NCBI RefSeq assembly: GCF_025854335.1
Contig: NZ_CP107716.1
Span: 1,915,001 to 1,979,000 of the forward strand
Length of the DNA: 64,000 bases
Direction of reading: 5' to 3'
Source of the DNA: Pelagibacterium flavum
Lineage (GTDB): Bacteria > Pseudomonadota > Alphaproteobacteria > Rhizobiales > Devosiaceae
In this document: positions 56,131-64,000 of the stretch, in pieces
Layout of the letters: each line of letters opens with the position of its first letter
Position numbering within the stretch: position 1 is the first letter of the stretch
Program-made: the position numbers and the translations under genes
The notes under the pieces: generated by a model
The model's input: the letters and a program-made list of their open reading frames with translations, nothing else
Database searches by the model: none
What the model was told of the DNA's origin: nothing

Positions 56131-56981
56131 GGTCGTGTTGACAAAGTGGATTCCCAAATCAGGTGAAGTCTGATTCAACACTCCTCTTTATGGGGAGCGA
56201 TGATGGCACGCGGCGATCTGACCGATGAAGAGTGGGCAGTAATCGAAGGGTTCTTGCCCACAGAGCGCGGACGGAAATCCCGCCCTGCTCATGATAATCG
56301 GCGTTTTCTCAACGGCATGCTGCATGTGCTGCGGGTTGGCTGCCCCTGGCGCGACATGCATGAGCGCTACGGCAAGTGGAACTCTGTCTATGTCCGGTTC
56401 CGGCGCTGGGCCGAACAGGGCGTCTGGGATGCCATCCTTGAAACGCTGGTCCAGATGGGGCTGACCGATGACTGGCAGCATATGATCGACAGCACCACAG
56501 TTCGGGGCCATGTATCGGCAGCCGGCGCAAAAGGGGGACTCACAAGGAGGCTTTTGGTCGATCACGCGGCGGCTTTACGTGCAAAATCCACGCCCGCTGT
56601 GACAATCAGGGACGCCCTCTTGGCTTTGTCCTGACAGGCGGGCAAGCCTCGGACTATGGCGCGGTCGGCGAACTCATGGCCCTGCCGGTCAACAAGCCAA
56701 AGGCACTTCTGGCCGATAAGGGCTACGACGGCGATGCTGTTCGAGAAGCCCTGCTGCTACAGGGCATCTTGCCAGTCATCCCGCCAAAGGCCAATCGCAA
56801 GGTTCATATTCCCTGCGACTTCTCCCGTTACAGAGACCGCAACCGCATCGAGCGCATGTTCGGGTATCTCAAGCACATGCGTCGCATCGGCACCCGGTAT
56901 GAGAAAACGGCTCTGTCATTCGCAAGCTTCCTCAACCTTGCAGCCATCCGCAGGTGGCTAAAAGACTTTGTCAACAGGACC
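56131..56981 (+). mobile_element. IS5-family insertion sequence (IS427-like), complete
   Basis: The 851-bp element has terminal inverted repeats GGTCGTGTTGACAAAGT (56131-56147) and ACTTTGTCAACAGGACC (56965-56981), matching at 16 of 17 positions. Both ends are flanked by TA, consistent with a TA target duplication. One transposase is encoded in two overlapping frames. The ends beginning GG..TGTTGACAAAGT are those of the IS427 subgroup. It inserted into the structured segment at 55990-56130. Confidence 0.92.
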
Positions 56982-56984
56982 TAG
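56200..56984 (+). CDS. IS5-family (IS427-like) transposase made by -1 frameshifting
   Basis: Frame A (56200 to stop at 56634) starts LTDEEWAVIEGFLP and carries the first catalytic Asp in IDSTTVRGH. At the slippery A4G5 run (56529-56537) a -1 shift continues into GTHKEAFGRSRGGFTCKIHA, then LLADKGYDGDAV (second Asp) and RNRIERMFGYLKHMRRIGTRYE (catalytic Glu). The joined DDE protein would be about 260 residues, normal for the group. The final TAG straddles the element end: its T and A come from the duplicated TA target. Confidence 0.9.
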
Positions 56985-57122
56985 GCTACTTCTGGCAGAT
57001 CCGAAAGAATTACGTTGTTGTTGATTGCCGCTGAGAAGTGACCCGGTATTGGGAGATATTTTCGCTGAGAACTGACCCATGTTTGAACGCTATCCTGCTC
57101 GTTTTGGGCGGGAGATTGAGGA

Positions 57123-58658
57123 GTGTTGGACATGGCGTTTTTGAGCGTTATCCGGCGCTGGCATTTCCGGGATGGTTTTTCGATCCGGGAGATTTCGCGG
57201 CGAACCGGTCTGTCCCGGAATACCATTCGCAAATATCTTCGGTCCGATACGGTTGAGCCGAAGTTCAAGGTGCCTGAGCGACCGAGCAAGATCGATCCGT
57301 TTGCCGAGAAGCTGTCAGGCTGGCTGAAGGCTGAGAGCCGCAAGCCCCGCAAGCAGCGGCGCACGGTCAAGCAGATCCATGCCGATCTGGTCAGTCTTGG
57401 CTTTGAAGGCTCCTATGGTCGGGTGGCGGTTTTTGCCCGGCGCTGGAAAGAGGATCTCCAGCGCCATCAGAATACCACCGGCCGTGGCGTGTTCGTTCCC
57501 CTGGCTTTTGAGCCTGGAGAAGCTTTCCAGTTCGATTGGAGTGAGGACTGGGCGCTGATCGGGGGCGAGCGGATCAAACTGCAAGCAGCCCATACCAAGC
57601 TCTGCTACAGCCGGGCCTTTGTGGTCAGGGCCTATCTGCTTCAGACCCACGAGATGCTGTTCGACGCCCACAATCATGCCTTCCGCGTGCTGGGCGGCGT
57701 GCCCCGGCGCGGCATCTACGACAATATGCGCACGGCGGTCGACAAGGTTGGCCGTGGCAAGGCCCGGCAGGTCAATGCCCGGTTCTCGGCCATGGCCAGT
57801 CACTTTGTGTTCGAGCCCGAGTTCTGCAATCCCGCCGCCGGTTGGGAGAAGGGGTTGGTGGAAAAGAACGTGCAAGATGCCCGTCATCGGCTTTTCCAGC
57901 CGATACCGCACGCGAACTCGCTTGAGGAGTTGAACCTCTGGCTCGAGCAGCGGTGCCAGAGCTTGTGGGAGGAGACCTCTCATGGCGTGGAACCGGGCAC
58001 CATTGCTGATGCGTGGCGGGTCGAGACCCAGTTCCTGATGGCTGTGCCAAGGCCCTTTGACGGGTTCGTCGAACACACCAAGCGTGTTTCCCCAACGTGC
58101 CTGATCCACCTGGAACGCAATCGCTACAGCGTGCCGGCCTCTTTCGCCAACAGACCGGTCAGCGTCAGGGTCTATCCGGACCGCATTGTCGTTGTCGCTG
58201 AAGGCCAGGCGATCTGCGAGCACAAGAGGATTATCGAGCGGCATCATGGGCAGGGTCACACCGTTTATGACTGGCGCCATTATCTGGCGGTGATCCAGCG
58301 CAAGCCCGGTGCCCTGCGCAATGGTGCACCCTTTGCCGACATGCCCGATGGATTCCGGCAACTTCAGCGCCACCTTCTGGGCAAACCCGGTGGCGATCGT
58401 GAGATGGTCGAGATCCTGGCTCTGGTTCTCCATCACGACGAACAGGCGGTGCTGGCCGCGGTCGAGATGGCGCTGGAGGCCGGGGTGCCCACCAAGACCC
58501 ATATCCTCAACCTGTTGCACAGGCTGATCGATGGCAAGCCGGGAACGGTGCCGCCAGTCAGGGCACCGCAGGCCCTTGTGCTGGGCAAGGAACCGCAGGC
58601 CAATGTCGAGCGCTACGATACCCTGCGCGGGGACAAGGAGGTGCGCCATGCGTCATGA
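57123..58658 (+). CDS. istA: IS21 transposase IstA
   Basis: A 511-residue DDE transposase. An N-terminal helix-turn-helix ([24 protein letters not shown], parts [17 protein letters not shown]) precedes the RNase H-like core: [13 protein letters not shown] (Asp), [13 protein letters not shown] (Asp) and [16 protein letters not shown] (Glu). It starts with GTG or the ATG three codons on. It overlaps istB by 11 bases. Apparently intact. Confidence 0.95.
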   Translation: MLDMAFLSVIRRWHFRDGFSIREISRRTGLSRNTIRKYLRSDTVEPKFKVPERPSKIDPFAEKLSGWLKAESRKPRKQRRTVKQIHADLVSLGFEGSYGRVAVFARRWKEDLQRHQNTTGRGVFVPLAFEPGEAFQFDWSEDWALIGGERIKLQAAHTKLCYSRAFVVRAYLLQTHEMLFDAHNHAFRVLGGVPRRGIYDNMRTAVDKVGRGKARQVNARFSAMASHFVFEPEFCNPAAGWEKGLVEKNVQDARHRLFQPIPHANSLEELNLWLEQRCQSLWEETSHGVEPGTIADAWRVETQFLMAVPRPFDGFVEHTKRVSPTCLIHLERNRYSVPASFANRPVSVRVYPDRIVVVAEGQAICEHKRIIERHHGQGHTVYDWRHYLAVIQRKPGALRNGAPFADMPDGFRQLQRHLLGKPGGDREMVEILALVLHHDEQAVLAAVEMALEAGVPTKTHILNLLHRLIDGKPGTVPPVRAPQALVLGKEPQANVERYDTLRGDKEVRHAS

Positions 58659-59430
58659 TCCAGCAAGCGCAGCTTTGGTCATCATGCTCAAAAGCCTCAA
58701 GATGACAGGCATGGCCCAGGCGATCAGCGAACTCACCGAACAGGGGTCTCCGGCCTTCCAGGCAGCCGTTCCGGTTCTCTCCCAATTGCTCAAGGCCGAG
58801 ATGGCCGAACGCGAGACACGATCGATCGCCTATCAGCTCAAGGTGGCGCGCTTTCCAACCTATAAGGACCTGGCTGGCTTCGATTTTGCCAGCAGCGAGA
58901 TCAATGAGGCCCTGGTGCGCCAGCTCCATTCCGGTGCCTTCATCGAAAAGAGCGACAACGTGGTGTTGGTGGGCGGGCCAGGAACCGGCAAGACCCACAT
59001 CGCCACAGCGCTGGGCATCCAGGCCATCGAGCATCACCGCAAGAGGGTTCGCTTCTTCTCGACCGTCGAACTGGTCAATGCGCTGGAACAGGAAAAGGCT
59101 CAGGGCAAGGCCGGACAGATTGCCAACCGGCTTATCCATTCCGATCTGGTCATCCTCGACGAGCTTGGATACCTGCCCTTCAGCGCATCAGGAGGGGCAT
59201 TGCTCTTCCATCTGCTGAGCAAACTCTACGAGCGCACCAGCGTCATCATCACCACCAATCTCAGCTTTGCCGAATGGGCGAGCGTGTTCGGCGACGCAAA
59301 AATGACGACTGCGCTGCTCGATCGGCTGACCCATCACTGCCATATCCTCGAAACCGGAAACGACAGCTTCCGGTTCAAAAACAGCTCGGCCCAAGCCGCA
59401 AAAACCAAAAAGGAGAAAGCACCGACTTGA
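58648..59430 (+). CDS. istB: IS21 helper ATPase IstB
   Basis: A 260-residue AAA+ ATPase that stimulates IstA. Walker [16 protein letters not shown], Walker [16 protein letters not shown] and sensor 1 [12 protein letters not shown] are intact. The final [15 protein letters not shown] tail is basic. ATG 58648, after AAGGAGG, is the natural start. Related to DnaC-like helicase loaders, but the IS context is decisive. Confidence 0.95.
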   Translation: MRHDPASAALVIMLKSLKMTGMAQAISELTEQGSPAFQAAVPVLSQLLKAEMAERETRSIAYQLKVARFPTYKDLAGFDFASSEINEALVRQLHSGAFIEKSDNVVLVGGPGTGKTHIATALGIQAIEHHRKRVRFFSTVELVNALEQEKAQGKAGQIANRLIHSDLVILDELGYLPFSASGGALLFHLLSKLYERTSVIITTNLSFAEWASVFGDAKMTTALLDRLTHHCHILETGNDSFRFKNSSAQAAKTKKEKAPT

Positions 59431-59514
59431 CCATCTGACCAAACCCAAATCATATCCACGAGGCGGGTCAATTCTCGGTGAAAATACCGGGTCACTTCTC
59501 AGCGGCAATCAACA

Positions 59515-60139
59515 CCTGAAGACTGTCAAAATACCCGCAGACCGGAGGATCCAGGACTACCGTTCGACCTACAACGATATCCGGGACTGGCTTCGCCAAG
59601 AAAAGGCAAGCACTGAGCGGGTTGAGTCAACGATCGACTGGGGTGATGTCGTCTTTGAGGTCGACCTCTTGAAGTCCCAAGAAATCAATTTGGATTACAT
59701 CCTTGAGCTAATCTTCGAGCACAACAAAAAGACGAAGAGCAAGTCAGAGCTCGTTGGCGAAGTTCGCCGTGTCATTCGCGCCAGTATTGGCAACCGCGCG
59801 AAAGAAAGCCTCATCGTCGATTTTATCAATCAGACAAACCTTGACGAATTGGGGGACAAGGCCGGGGTGATTGAGGCATTTTTTGCCTTCGCACAAGCTG
59901 AACAACGCCGGGAAGCGGAAGAACTGATAACCGATGAAAAATTGAATGCGGATGCCGCCAAGCGCTACATCGCGACGTCGATCAAGCGCGAATATGCGAG
60001 CGAAAACGGCACAGAGTTGAACTCGATCCTTCCAAAAATGAGCCCGCTCAATCCACAATACCTGACCAAAAAAAGAGATGTGTTCCAACGCATCTCTGCG
60101 TTCGTTGAAAAGTTCAAGGGTGTGGGCGGAAAAATTTAG
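59515..60139 (+). pseudogene. hsdR: 3' fragment of a type I restriction enzyme R subunit (hsdR), cut by IS21
   Basis: An open frame runs from the IS21 end to a stop at 60137-60139. It encodes about 207 residues of the HsdR C-terminal helical domain: [63 protein letters not shown] and [20 protein letters not shown], ending [12 protein letters not shown]. The nuclease, helicase and most linker parts (about 800 residues) are absent, and no hsdR sequence can be read in the 37 bases left of IS21. It has lower GC than the core. Restriction function is lost unless another copy exists. Confidence 0.92.
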
Positions 60140-60231
60140 GCGTGTTCATGATCGATGGTCGCGAACTACTGCATACTGGCTATAGTTTTCGATGGGAACA
60201 CCAAAACCTCTACCGCTCCCTCTACGATCAG

Positions 60232-61647
60232 TCACCTATCGATCACCGCAGTGGGTACATATTTGTTGGCCACGAACTCGTGGAGCTGAGTTGACGGGAA
60301 CGCATTCCAGCGGTGGCCAATGGCGACGGCGAATGCAGCTGGCCCAACGAAATAGATGTCGATGCCTACGGGGCTAAGAAAGGACACTGCCTCATCGATA
60401 CGGCGCTTGATAAGGCCGACAGAGGCCTGTGCCGCCTTCGCCGACACCAGGGCGCTGGGCGTATGTATGGACATGACCGCGTCTTCAGCGATGCCGGTCG
60501 AGGCAATCAAGGCAGCAGTTGGATCACGGATTACTCCGATGGCAATCTGCAGCCTGTCCCCATGCAGACGGGTAGCCGGTCGAATGGACCAATCAGGCAG
60601 CGAACCTTCGATCGGCCTGTCATCGGTGGGCCAGTGTCCGTCCCTTGTGGGAATATCAATTTCGAAGCCGATCGCCGACCTGAACGACCATCCAAGTGCA
60701 AATGCGGTTGTCAAGCGATACGAACCCTTAAGCGCGATGCGGACAATGTTTTGTCGGCGGAGCCATTGAGAAGTTGCACCTAGAGGTGCCAACAGATCGG
60801 TGGCCCAGACCGGCGAAGATGGGTAACCGGCATCGCCGCCAGAAAAACCTGATGCATCAAGCTCAAGACTGGCTTCGTCCTGTTCATTCCGGTCCGATCG
60901 CACGTTCAGCGGAAATGCCATCGGCAACGGTAGGGATGTGCCAAGTGCTTTCTCAAGCGTCTCGATCAAGATTGCCCGGCCAACGGGGGCGCCCACAGAA
61001 TTTCTGACCAGCTTGGCAAGTGCGTCGAAGGCCGCCTCTACCTTTCGCGAGGAAACATCGAGCTGCGGAAATGCGGTATTGAACTGCGTGGTAAAAGTTG
61101 CAATCGCGTTCGCAAGATCCGGCATATTTCGTTCGTGCACCTCGACAGTGCCGGCGACGAATTCCCCCAAAAGTCCGGGATAGGTCGAAGCAATGACAGA
61201 GCGAAGTTCGTCTTCGTTAGCCGCGGTGATGGTGTTGAACGGCGCGTAGAATGGCCGAGCTTTTCTGACACGGTTCTTGTCCCTTGCGAACCACGATAAG
61301 CTCGCAGGAAGCGATGGCATCACCAGCGTGTGCACCCGTGCGGTGCTGGGGTGCGCCTCATCATAGCTCTGGAAGTTCTCGAAGACCTCTTTCACCGCAG
61401 CGGGCTGTAGTGTGCTGGCCTTGGCTTGGTATCTATCGAGCACCGCTCGGTGCGGACTGTGCGGTGCAAAAAACTTGGCTTCGTGATCTTCCAAGCCCTC
61501 GAATATTAGCTGTTCGAACGCGGGGTTGGACACCCACGACGGTATGCGGGCGAGGCAGTCCCAAAGCTGGTAATCGAACCCGTCTATGGCGATGATGCCG
61601 CCCATGCCGCGGGCGTCGATGAGGGTAGGGGTTCTGGTATCGGTCAT
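60232..61647 (-). CDS. cap4: CBASS effector Cap4: DUF4297-type nuclease fused to SAVED sensor
   Basis: A 471-residue protein. Residues 15-110 resemble the DUF4297/Cap4 dsDNA nuclease: GGIIAIDGFDYQLWDCLA, Glu50 and Asp54 in FEGLEDHEAKFF, and Gln74-Ala-Lys76 in YQAKAS, a PD-(D/E)xK-like set. Residues 240-470 resemble a SAVED domain: VRIALKGSYRLTTAFALGW, LQIAIGVIRDPTAAL, then IDIYFVGPAAFAVAIGHRWN and QLHEFVANKYVPTA. In described systems a cyclic oligonucleotide binds SAVED, the protein oligomerises and cuts DNA of infected cells. Start overlaps cap3 by 4 bases (ATGA). Convergent to the hsdR remnant. Confidence 0.88.
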   Translation of the reverse strand: MTDTRTPTLIDARGMGGIIAIDGFDYQLWDCLARIPSWVSNPAFEQLIFEGLEDHEAKFFAPHSPHRAVLDRYQAKASTLQPAAVKEVFENFQSYDEAHPSTARVHTLVMPSLPASLSWFARDKNRVRKARPFYAPFNTITAANEDELRSVIASTYPGLLGEFVAGTVEVHERNMPDLANAIATFTTQFNTAFPQLDVSSRKVEAAFDALAKLVRNSVGAPVGRAILIETLEKALGTSLPLPMAFPLNVRSDRNEQDEASLELDASGFSGGDAGYPSSPVWATDLLAPLGATSQWLRRQNIVRIALKGSYRLTTAFALGWSFRSAIGFEIDIPTRDGHWPTDDRPIEGSLPDWSIRPATRLHGDRLQIAIGVIRDPTAALIASTGIAEDAVMSIHTPSALVSAKAAQASVGLIKRRIDEAVSFLSPVGIDIYFVGPAAFAVAIGHRWNAFPSTQLHEFVANKYVPTAVIDR

Positions 61648-62105
61648 GTCTGCACCTCAACCTTTGCTTCGCTCTCGCGGCCTTGTGGATCGAACACCCA
61701 ACTTCCGACGCTAAGGATGCCGGCGTCGGCCCGCACAATCATCAGCACTGCGAAATTTCCGGCAAAATCGGTCTCGTGAACCAGGTTTCGCATGGTCTCG
61801 ATGTCCGTCGAACTGGCCATGACCGCAAAGCTCGGATGGCTATGCCATTCGCCGATATAGTTAAAGGTCGGGTATCGGTGCCCCGTGCGATCAAAGAATC
61901 GCATCGCAGCTTTCGCCGCGTGGAATAGATCCACCACGAAGCGCGAGAATGAGCCCGCTCGAGGCTGCACCACCAACTCGGTGATAAGAAACTTTGATGG
62001 CGCCAGAAGTTCGCCGAACAGTTGACCACCGATCTCCTTGGATCCGGCACGTTCCAGTGCTTCGAGCAGTTTGTCCCGTTGGTCAGGCGCCAGTATCAGG
62101 TGCAT
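61644..62105 (-). CDS. cap3: CBASS Cap3: JAB/JAMM-family isopeptidase
   Basis: A 153-residue metalloprotease of the Mov34/MPN/PAD-1 class. The JAMM set is complete: Glu24 (KEIGGQLFGE), His88 and His90 in GEWHSHPS, and Asp101 in ASSTD. In type II CBASS, Cap3 removes CD-NTase from its Cap2-made conjugates, tuning the system. ATG 62105 is chosen (MHLILAPDQRDKLLEAL), overlapping the cap2 end by 23 bases; a longer start at 62147 is unlikely. Confidence 0.9.
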   Translation of the reverse strand: MHLILAPDQRDKLLEALERAGSKEIGGQLFGELLAPSKFLITELVVQPRAGSFSRFVVDLFHAAKAAMRFFDRTGHRYPTFNYIGEWHSHPSFAVMASSTDIETMRNLVHETDFAGNFAVLMIVRADAGILSVGSWVFDPQGRESEAKVEVQT

Positions 62106-63768
62106 CGAGCCACTCCCTAAACAGCTGTGCGGCGTGGGCGACAGCATCGGTATCCGGCGCGGCGGACGCTTCTGCAGGTGATCGTGCGCCTACGTCCAAC
62201 CATATGGTGTCGCCATTCCCTGCGAATATCCATTGAGCGCTGTAGCCGAGCAGCAGCCACGCCGCAGATCGGGGTTGAGGTCGACCATCCAGGATGTCCA
62301 GAGCGATCCGCGCGGCATTCCCCGCCGTGATGGTAATGGAAGCGTCATCGGCCGCCATCGGGACGCCATCGGAGATCATCTCGTATCGGCGTTCACCGCT
62401 TTGAGGCGGCTTCACGCCTTTTGCCTCGCACCACGCCAGGAAGCTAGCTCGCCCAGCGACGTAGGGCGGATCGCGCTCGGGAATGCTGGTGGACACCAAG
62501 GCGCCGATCCCGCCCTCGAATACTTCAACCGACAGGAACGGCTTTTCGTTCGCGTACGCCACGGCCCCAAGAAATAGGCTTGTCGCCGAGTCTCCAGTCG
62601 CGTCGATGATAACGGTCGGCGAAGCGATTTCCTGCACCTGCCACGCGTGAGTCTTGGCAGAGCGTTGCCAACTCAAGTTGTCGGTGATTGTCTTGATCGT
62701 GGCGCCAGGCACGATGGACAACAATTTTTTCTTGAGCGCGTCGACCTTTCGGATGCCGACGTCCTGCCAGTCCAGGACATGACGCTCGAGATTTCCAGGA
62801 AGGAAAACATCGCCGTCCACCAGGGTGATGGTGTGCACGCCAGATCGCAGCATTGACTCGGCAATTTTTGATCCGACGGACCCGCAACCGATAATGGCCG
62901 CGCTCTTGCTGGCGGTCTCGCCCACCCGGCCGCTGCGGGCGCCGTGATCGTCCGGCAATATGTAGACTGCGCGATTATGCGTTACGCCGTCTGGCATCAG
63001 GTGGAACGCACTGATGTTTTCCGCGTGGACGAAAAGGGCGAGGCCGGCTGTCGACGTTTGGACCTGTTCCCTTATATCTGAAGTGAACTGTAGAGAAATT
63101 GCGGCGCGATCGTCGAGGTTGGCGGGGGGCTGCGCCGACGTGACGTAGACCGGAATGTCCGTCTGCCATTTCTCAAAGGTGGCAACGGGTGGACGCTGCG
63201 GCTTTGACCGGTCTATTTCATCATGAATGATGATGGGCCAAATCTCAGCATCGGGCGGCATCCTGAGAGCTATCACCCCCGAGGATGTACCAGCGACAAT
63301 TCGCTGCGCACAGCCTGACGAGATCAGCACCGGATTCGTCCACCAAGTATAGGATTGCACTTGATTGTAGCGGTGCGCCGATGGGGCGCGTGTAGCACCT
63401 TCACCCATCGGGTCTTCGATCTGTAGTAGATCGTGGGCGCTGCGCAAAACGTCGACACCGCCGGCGCTCGGATGCCAATTGTCCGGCCGCAATTCCAGAC
63501 AGAGCACCGACTCCCCGTACTGGTGGTCCGACCAACGTACCTTTTCTTGCGGCTCAACCCACGCCGGGACCTCAGGGAATTGGTCCGGATAGATCAGGCG
63601 CACCGGGTAGTCGTGCCCATGTACCTTAATCACACCTTCAGCACAGAGCATGCCTTTGAAGAAGCGCCAACGACCTAGTTCAAACCAGGTGCCTTCGCCG
63701 CCTAGCGCCGAGACGCAGCGCATCTCCTCTCCGAGGCGCTTCGAGTCGTCTACCCACCAGAATCTCAA
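62083..63768 (-). CDS. cap2: CBASS Cap2: E2-E1 ubiquitin-like conjugation enzyme
   Basis: A 561-residue fusion. The E2-like N-terminus (about residues 20-120) has PVRLIYPDQFPEVPAWV and active-site Cys90 in GESVLCLELRPDNWHP. The middle links to an E1/ThiF adenylation domain from about 285: AIIGCGSVGSKIAESMLRSG (GxGxxG 294-299), LVDGDVFLPGNLERH (Asp, Asn, Arg for ATP) and IIDATGDSATS. Cys447 (FLAWCEAKG) is the only later cysteine, hence the likely E1 catalytic one. It is known in related systems to attach the CD-NTase C-terminus to targets, priming it. Overlaps the CD-NTase stop by 4 bases. Confidence 0.92.
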   Translation of the reverse strand: MRFWWVDDSKRLGEEMRCVSALGGEGTWFELGRWRFFKGMLCAEGVIKVHGHDYPVRLIYPDQFPEVPAWVEPQEKVRWSDHQYGESVLCLELRPDNWHPSAGGVDVLRSAHDLLQIEDPMGEGATRAPSAHRYNQVQSYTWWTNPVLISSGCAQRIVAGTSSGVIALRMPPDAEIWPIIIHDEIDRSKPQRPPVATFEKWQTDIPVYVTSAQPPANLDDRAAISLQFTSDIREQVQTSTAGLALFVHAENISAFHLMPDGVTHNRAVYILPDDHGARSGRVGETASKSAAIIGCGSVGSKIAESMLRSGVHTITLVDGDVFLPGNLERHVLDWQDVGIRKVDALKKKLLSIVPGATIKTITDNLSWQRSAKTHAWQVQEIASPTVIIDATGDSATSLFLGAVAYANEKPFLSVEVFEGGIGALVSTSIPERDPPYVAGRASFLAWCEAKGVKPPQSGERRYEMISDGVPMAADDASITITAGNAARIALDILDGRPQPRSAAWLLLGYSAQWIFAGNGDTIWLDVGARSPAEASAAPDTDAVAHAAQLFREWLDAPDTGA

Positions 63769-64000
63769 GCAAAGGCCCGGGGCTTACTGCTGACAGGAGC
63801 GGCCATGTTGTTGGGGAAGGTGTAGCCCCCAACTGCTGGTGCAGAAGCTAACGTAGCCGTCTTGACGGATTTGGCCGCATTGGCGGTCCACTTGAACCTA
63901 TCGCCGAAAACACGGCGCCATTGGCGCGACGCCTCTTCCATATCATCTGCTTCCTGGGCCCGCCGCGCGATGCCGGCATAGATCCGCACCTTTTCGATAA
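63765..64000 (-). CDS. CBASS CD-NTase (cyclic-oligonucleotide synthase), C-terminal end only
   Basis: Only the last 77 residues are inside the window; the frame is open through base 64000 (the preceding codons read I-E-K before VRIYAGIARRAQEADD). It shows the typical C-terminal helix of CD-NTases, AQEADDMEEASRQWRRVFGDRF, in the part EEASRQWRRVFGDRF, then a flexible Ala/Ser/Pro tail ending KPRAFA. A flexible tail is what Cap2 conjugates. The clade (probably CdnD, as in the Enterobacter cloacae system with the same gene order) cannot be proved without the catalytic domain. Confidence 0.8.
   Translation of the reverse strand, partial: IEKVRIYAGIARRAQEADDMEEASRQWRRVFGDRFKWTANAAKSVKTATLASAPAVGGYTFPNNMAAPVSSKPRAFA

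Larger units (their letters stand above)
57019..59514 (+). mobile_element. IS21-family insertion sequence, complete
   Basis: A 2,496-bp element beginning TG and ending CA, with perfect 32-bp terminal inverted repeats (57019-57050 and 59483-59514; TGTTGATTGCCGCTGAGAAG...). The motif GCTGAGAA(G/C)TGACCC recurs about 20 bases inside the left end, as usual in IS21. It encodes istA and istB. Flanks differ (TACGTTGT left, CCTGAAGA right), so there is no target duplication; the sequence was rearranged after insertion. Confidence 0.95.

Noticed and set aside
1..64000. CRISPR array
   Set aside because: No series of regularly spaced direct repeats was seen anywhere in the window.

Overview
The window looks like a chromosomal segment of an alphaproteobacterium of the order Hyphomicrobiales, plausibly Devosia, Pelagibacterium or a relative. 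The evidence is high GC content, the cell-cycle pair DivK/PleD, HdaA, GatCAB, the order topA-rnr-DUF983-rpmG, the gene string AI-2E transporter-hdaA-ppk-ppx-(rnd), and DUF3572 next to dinB. The genus is an inference from gene content only.

Layout. 1-5.5 kb: the 3' end of clpA, then a minus-strand cluster (DUF3572, dinB, ridA, a GDPD-type phosphodiesterase, a COG3146 acyltransferase, a HIT protein). 5.6-7.4 kb: divK and pleD. 7.8-8.4 kb: an exported protein, probably an outer-membrane barrel. 8.5-18.3 kb: a long minus-strand housekeeping run (pyrB, an apparently catalytically dead dihydroorotase, plsY, dprA, topA, rnr, DUF983, rpmG). 18.3-21.2 kb: an NmrA-like/DUF4345/DUF1772 operon divergent from an AraC-type regulator, with a perfect 11-bp palindrome between them. 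21.2-28.8 kb: ruvX, a degenerate MBL-fold protein, gatC, an acetyltransferase, gatA, a frameshifted pentapeptide-repeat gene, a YjhX-family protein, chorismate mutase, another acetyltransferase and gatB. 28.9-31.8 kb: a 63-residue protein that is nearly half proline, a short interspersed repeat, a DMT-type exporter, and purM-purN. 32-44.7 kb: AI-2E transporter, hdaA, ppk, ppx, rnd, aspS, an EAL phosphodiesterase behind a CtrA-type box, and maeB. 44.7-47.5 kb: amn and two small genes. 47.6-51.4 kb: a TPP riboswitch followed by ykoF-ykoE-ykoD-ykoC, a thiamine/HMP uptake operon. 51.4-56 kb: a Spy-like periplasmic protein, an M29 aminopeptidase, a flavoprotein, a VOC protein and a small membrane protein.

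From about 56 kb to the end the window becomes a mobile/defence region: an IS5-family (IS427-type) element with a -1 frameshift transposase, a complete IS21-family element, a truncated type I restriction hsdR remnant, and on the minus strand a type II (long) CBASS anti-phage operon. The operon reads CD-NTase (only its C-terminus is inside the window), Cap2 (E2-E1 fusion), Cap3 (JAMM isopeptidase), Cap4 (DUF4297-type nuclease plus SAVED sensor), with all genes overlapping. CBASS of this layout is a described system class. What is specific here is this copy, its Cap4, and its setting beside a destroyed restriction system.

No tRNA, rRNA or CRISPR array was recognised. All family assignments are by reading motifs, without database search.
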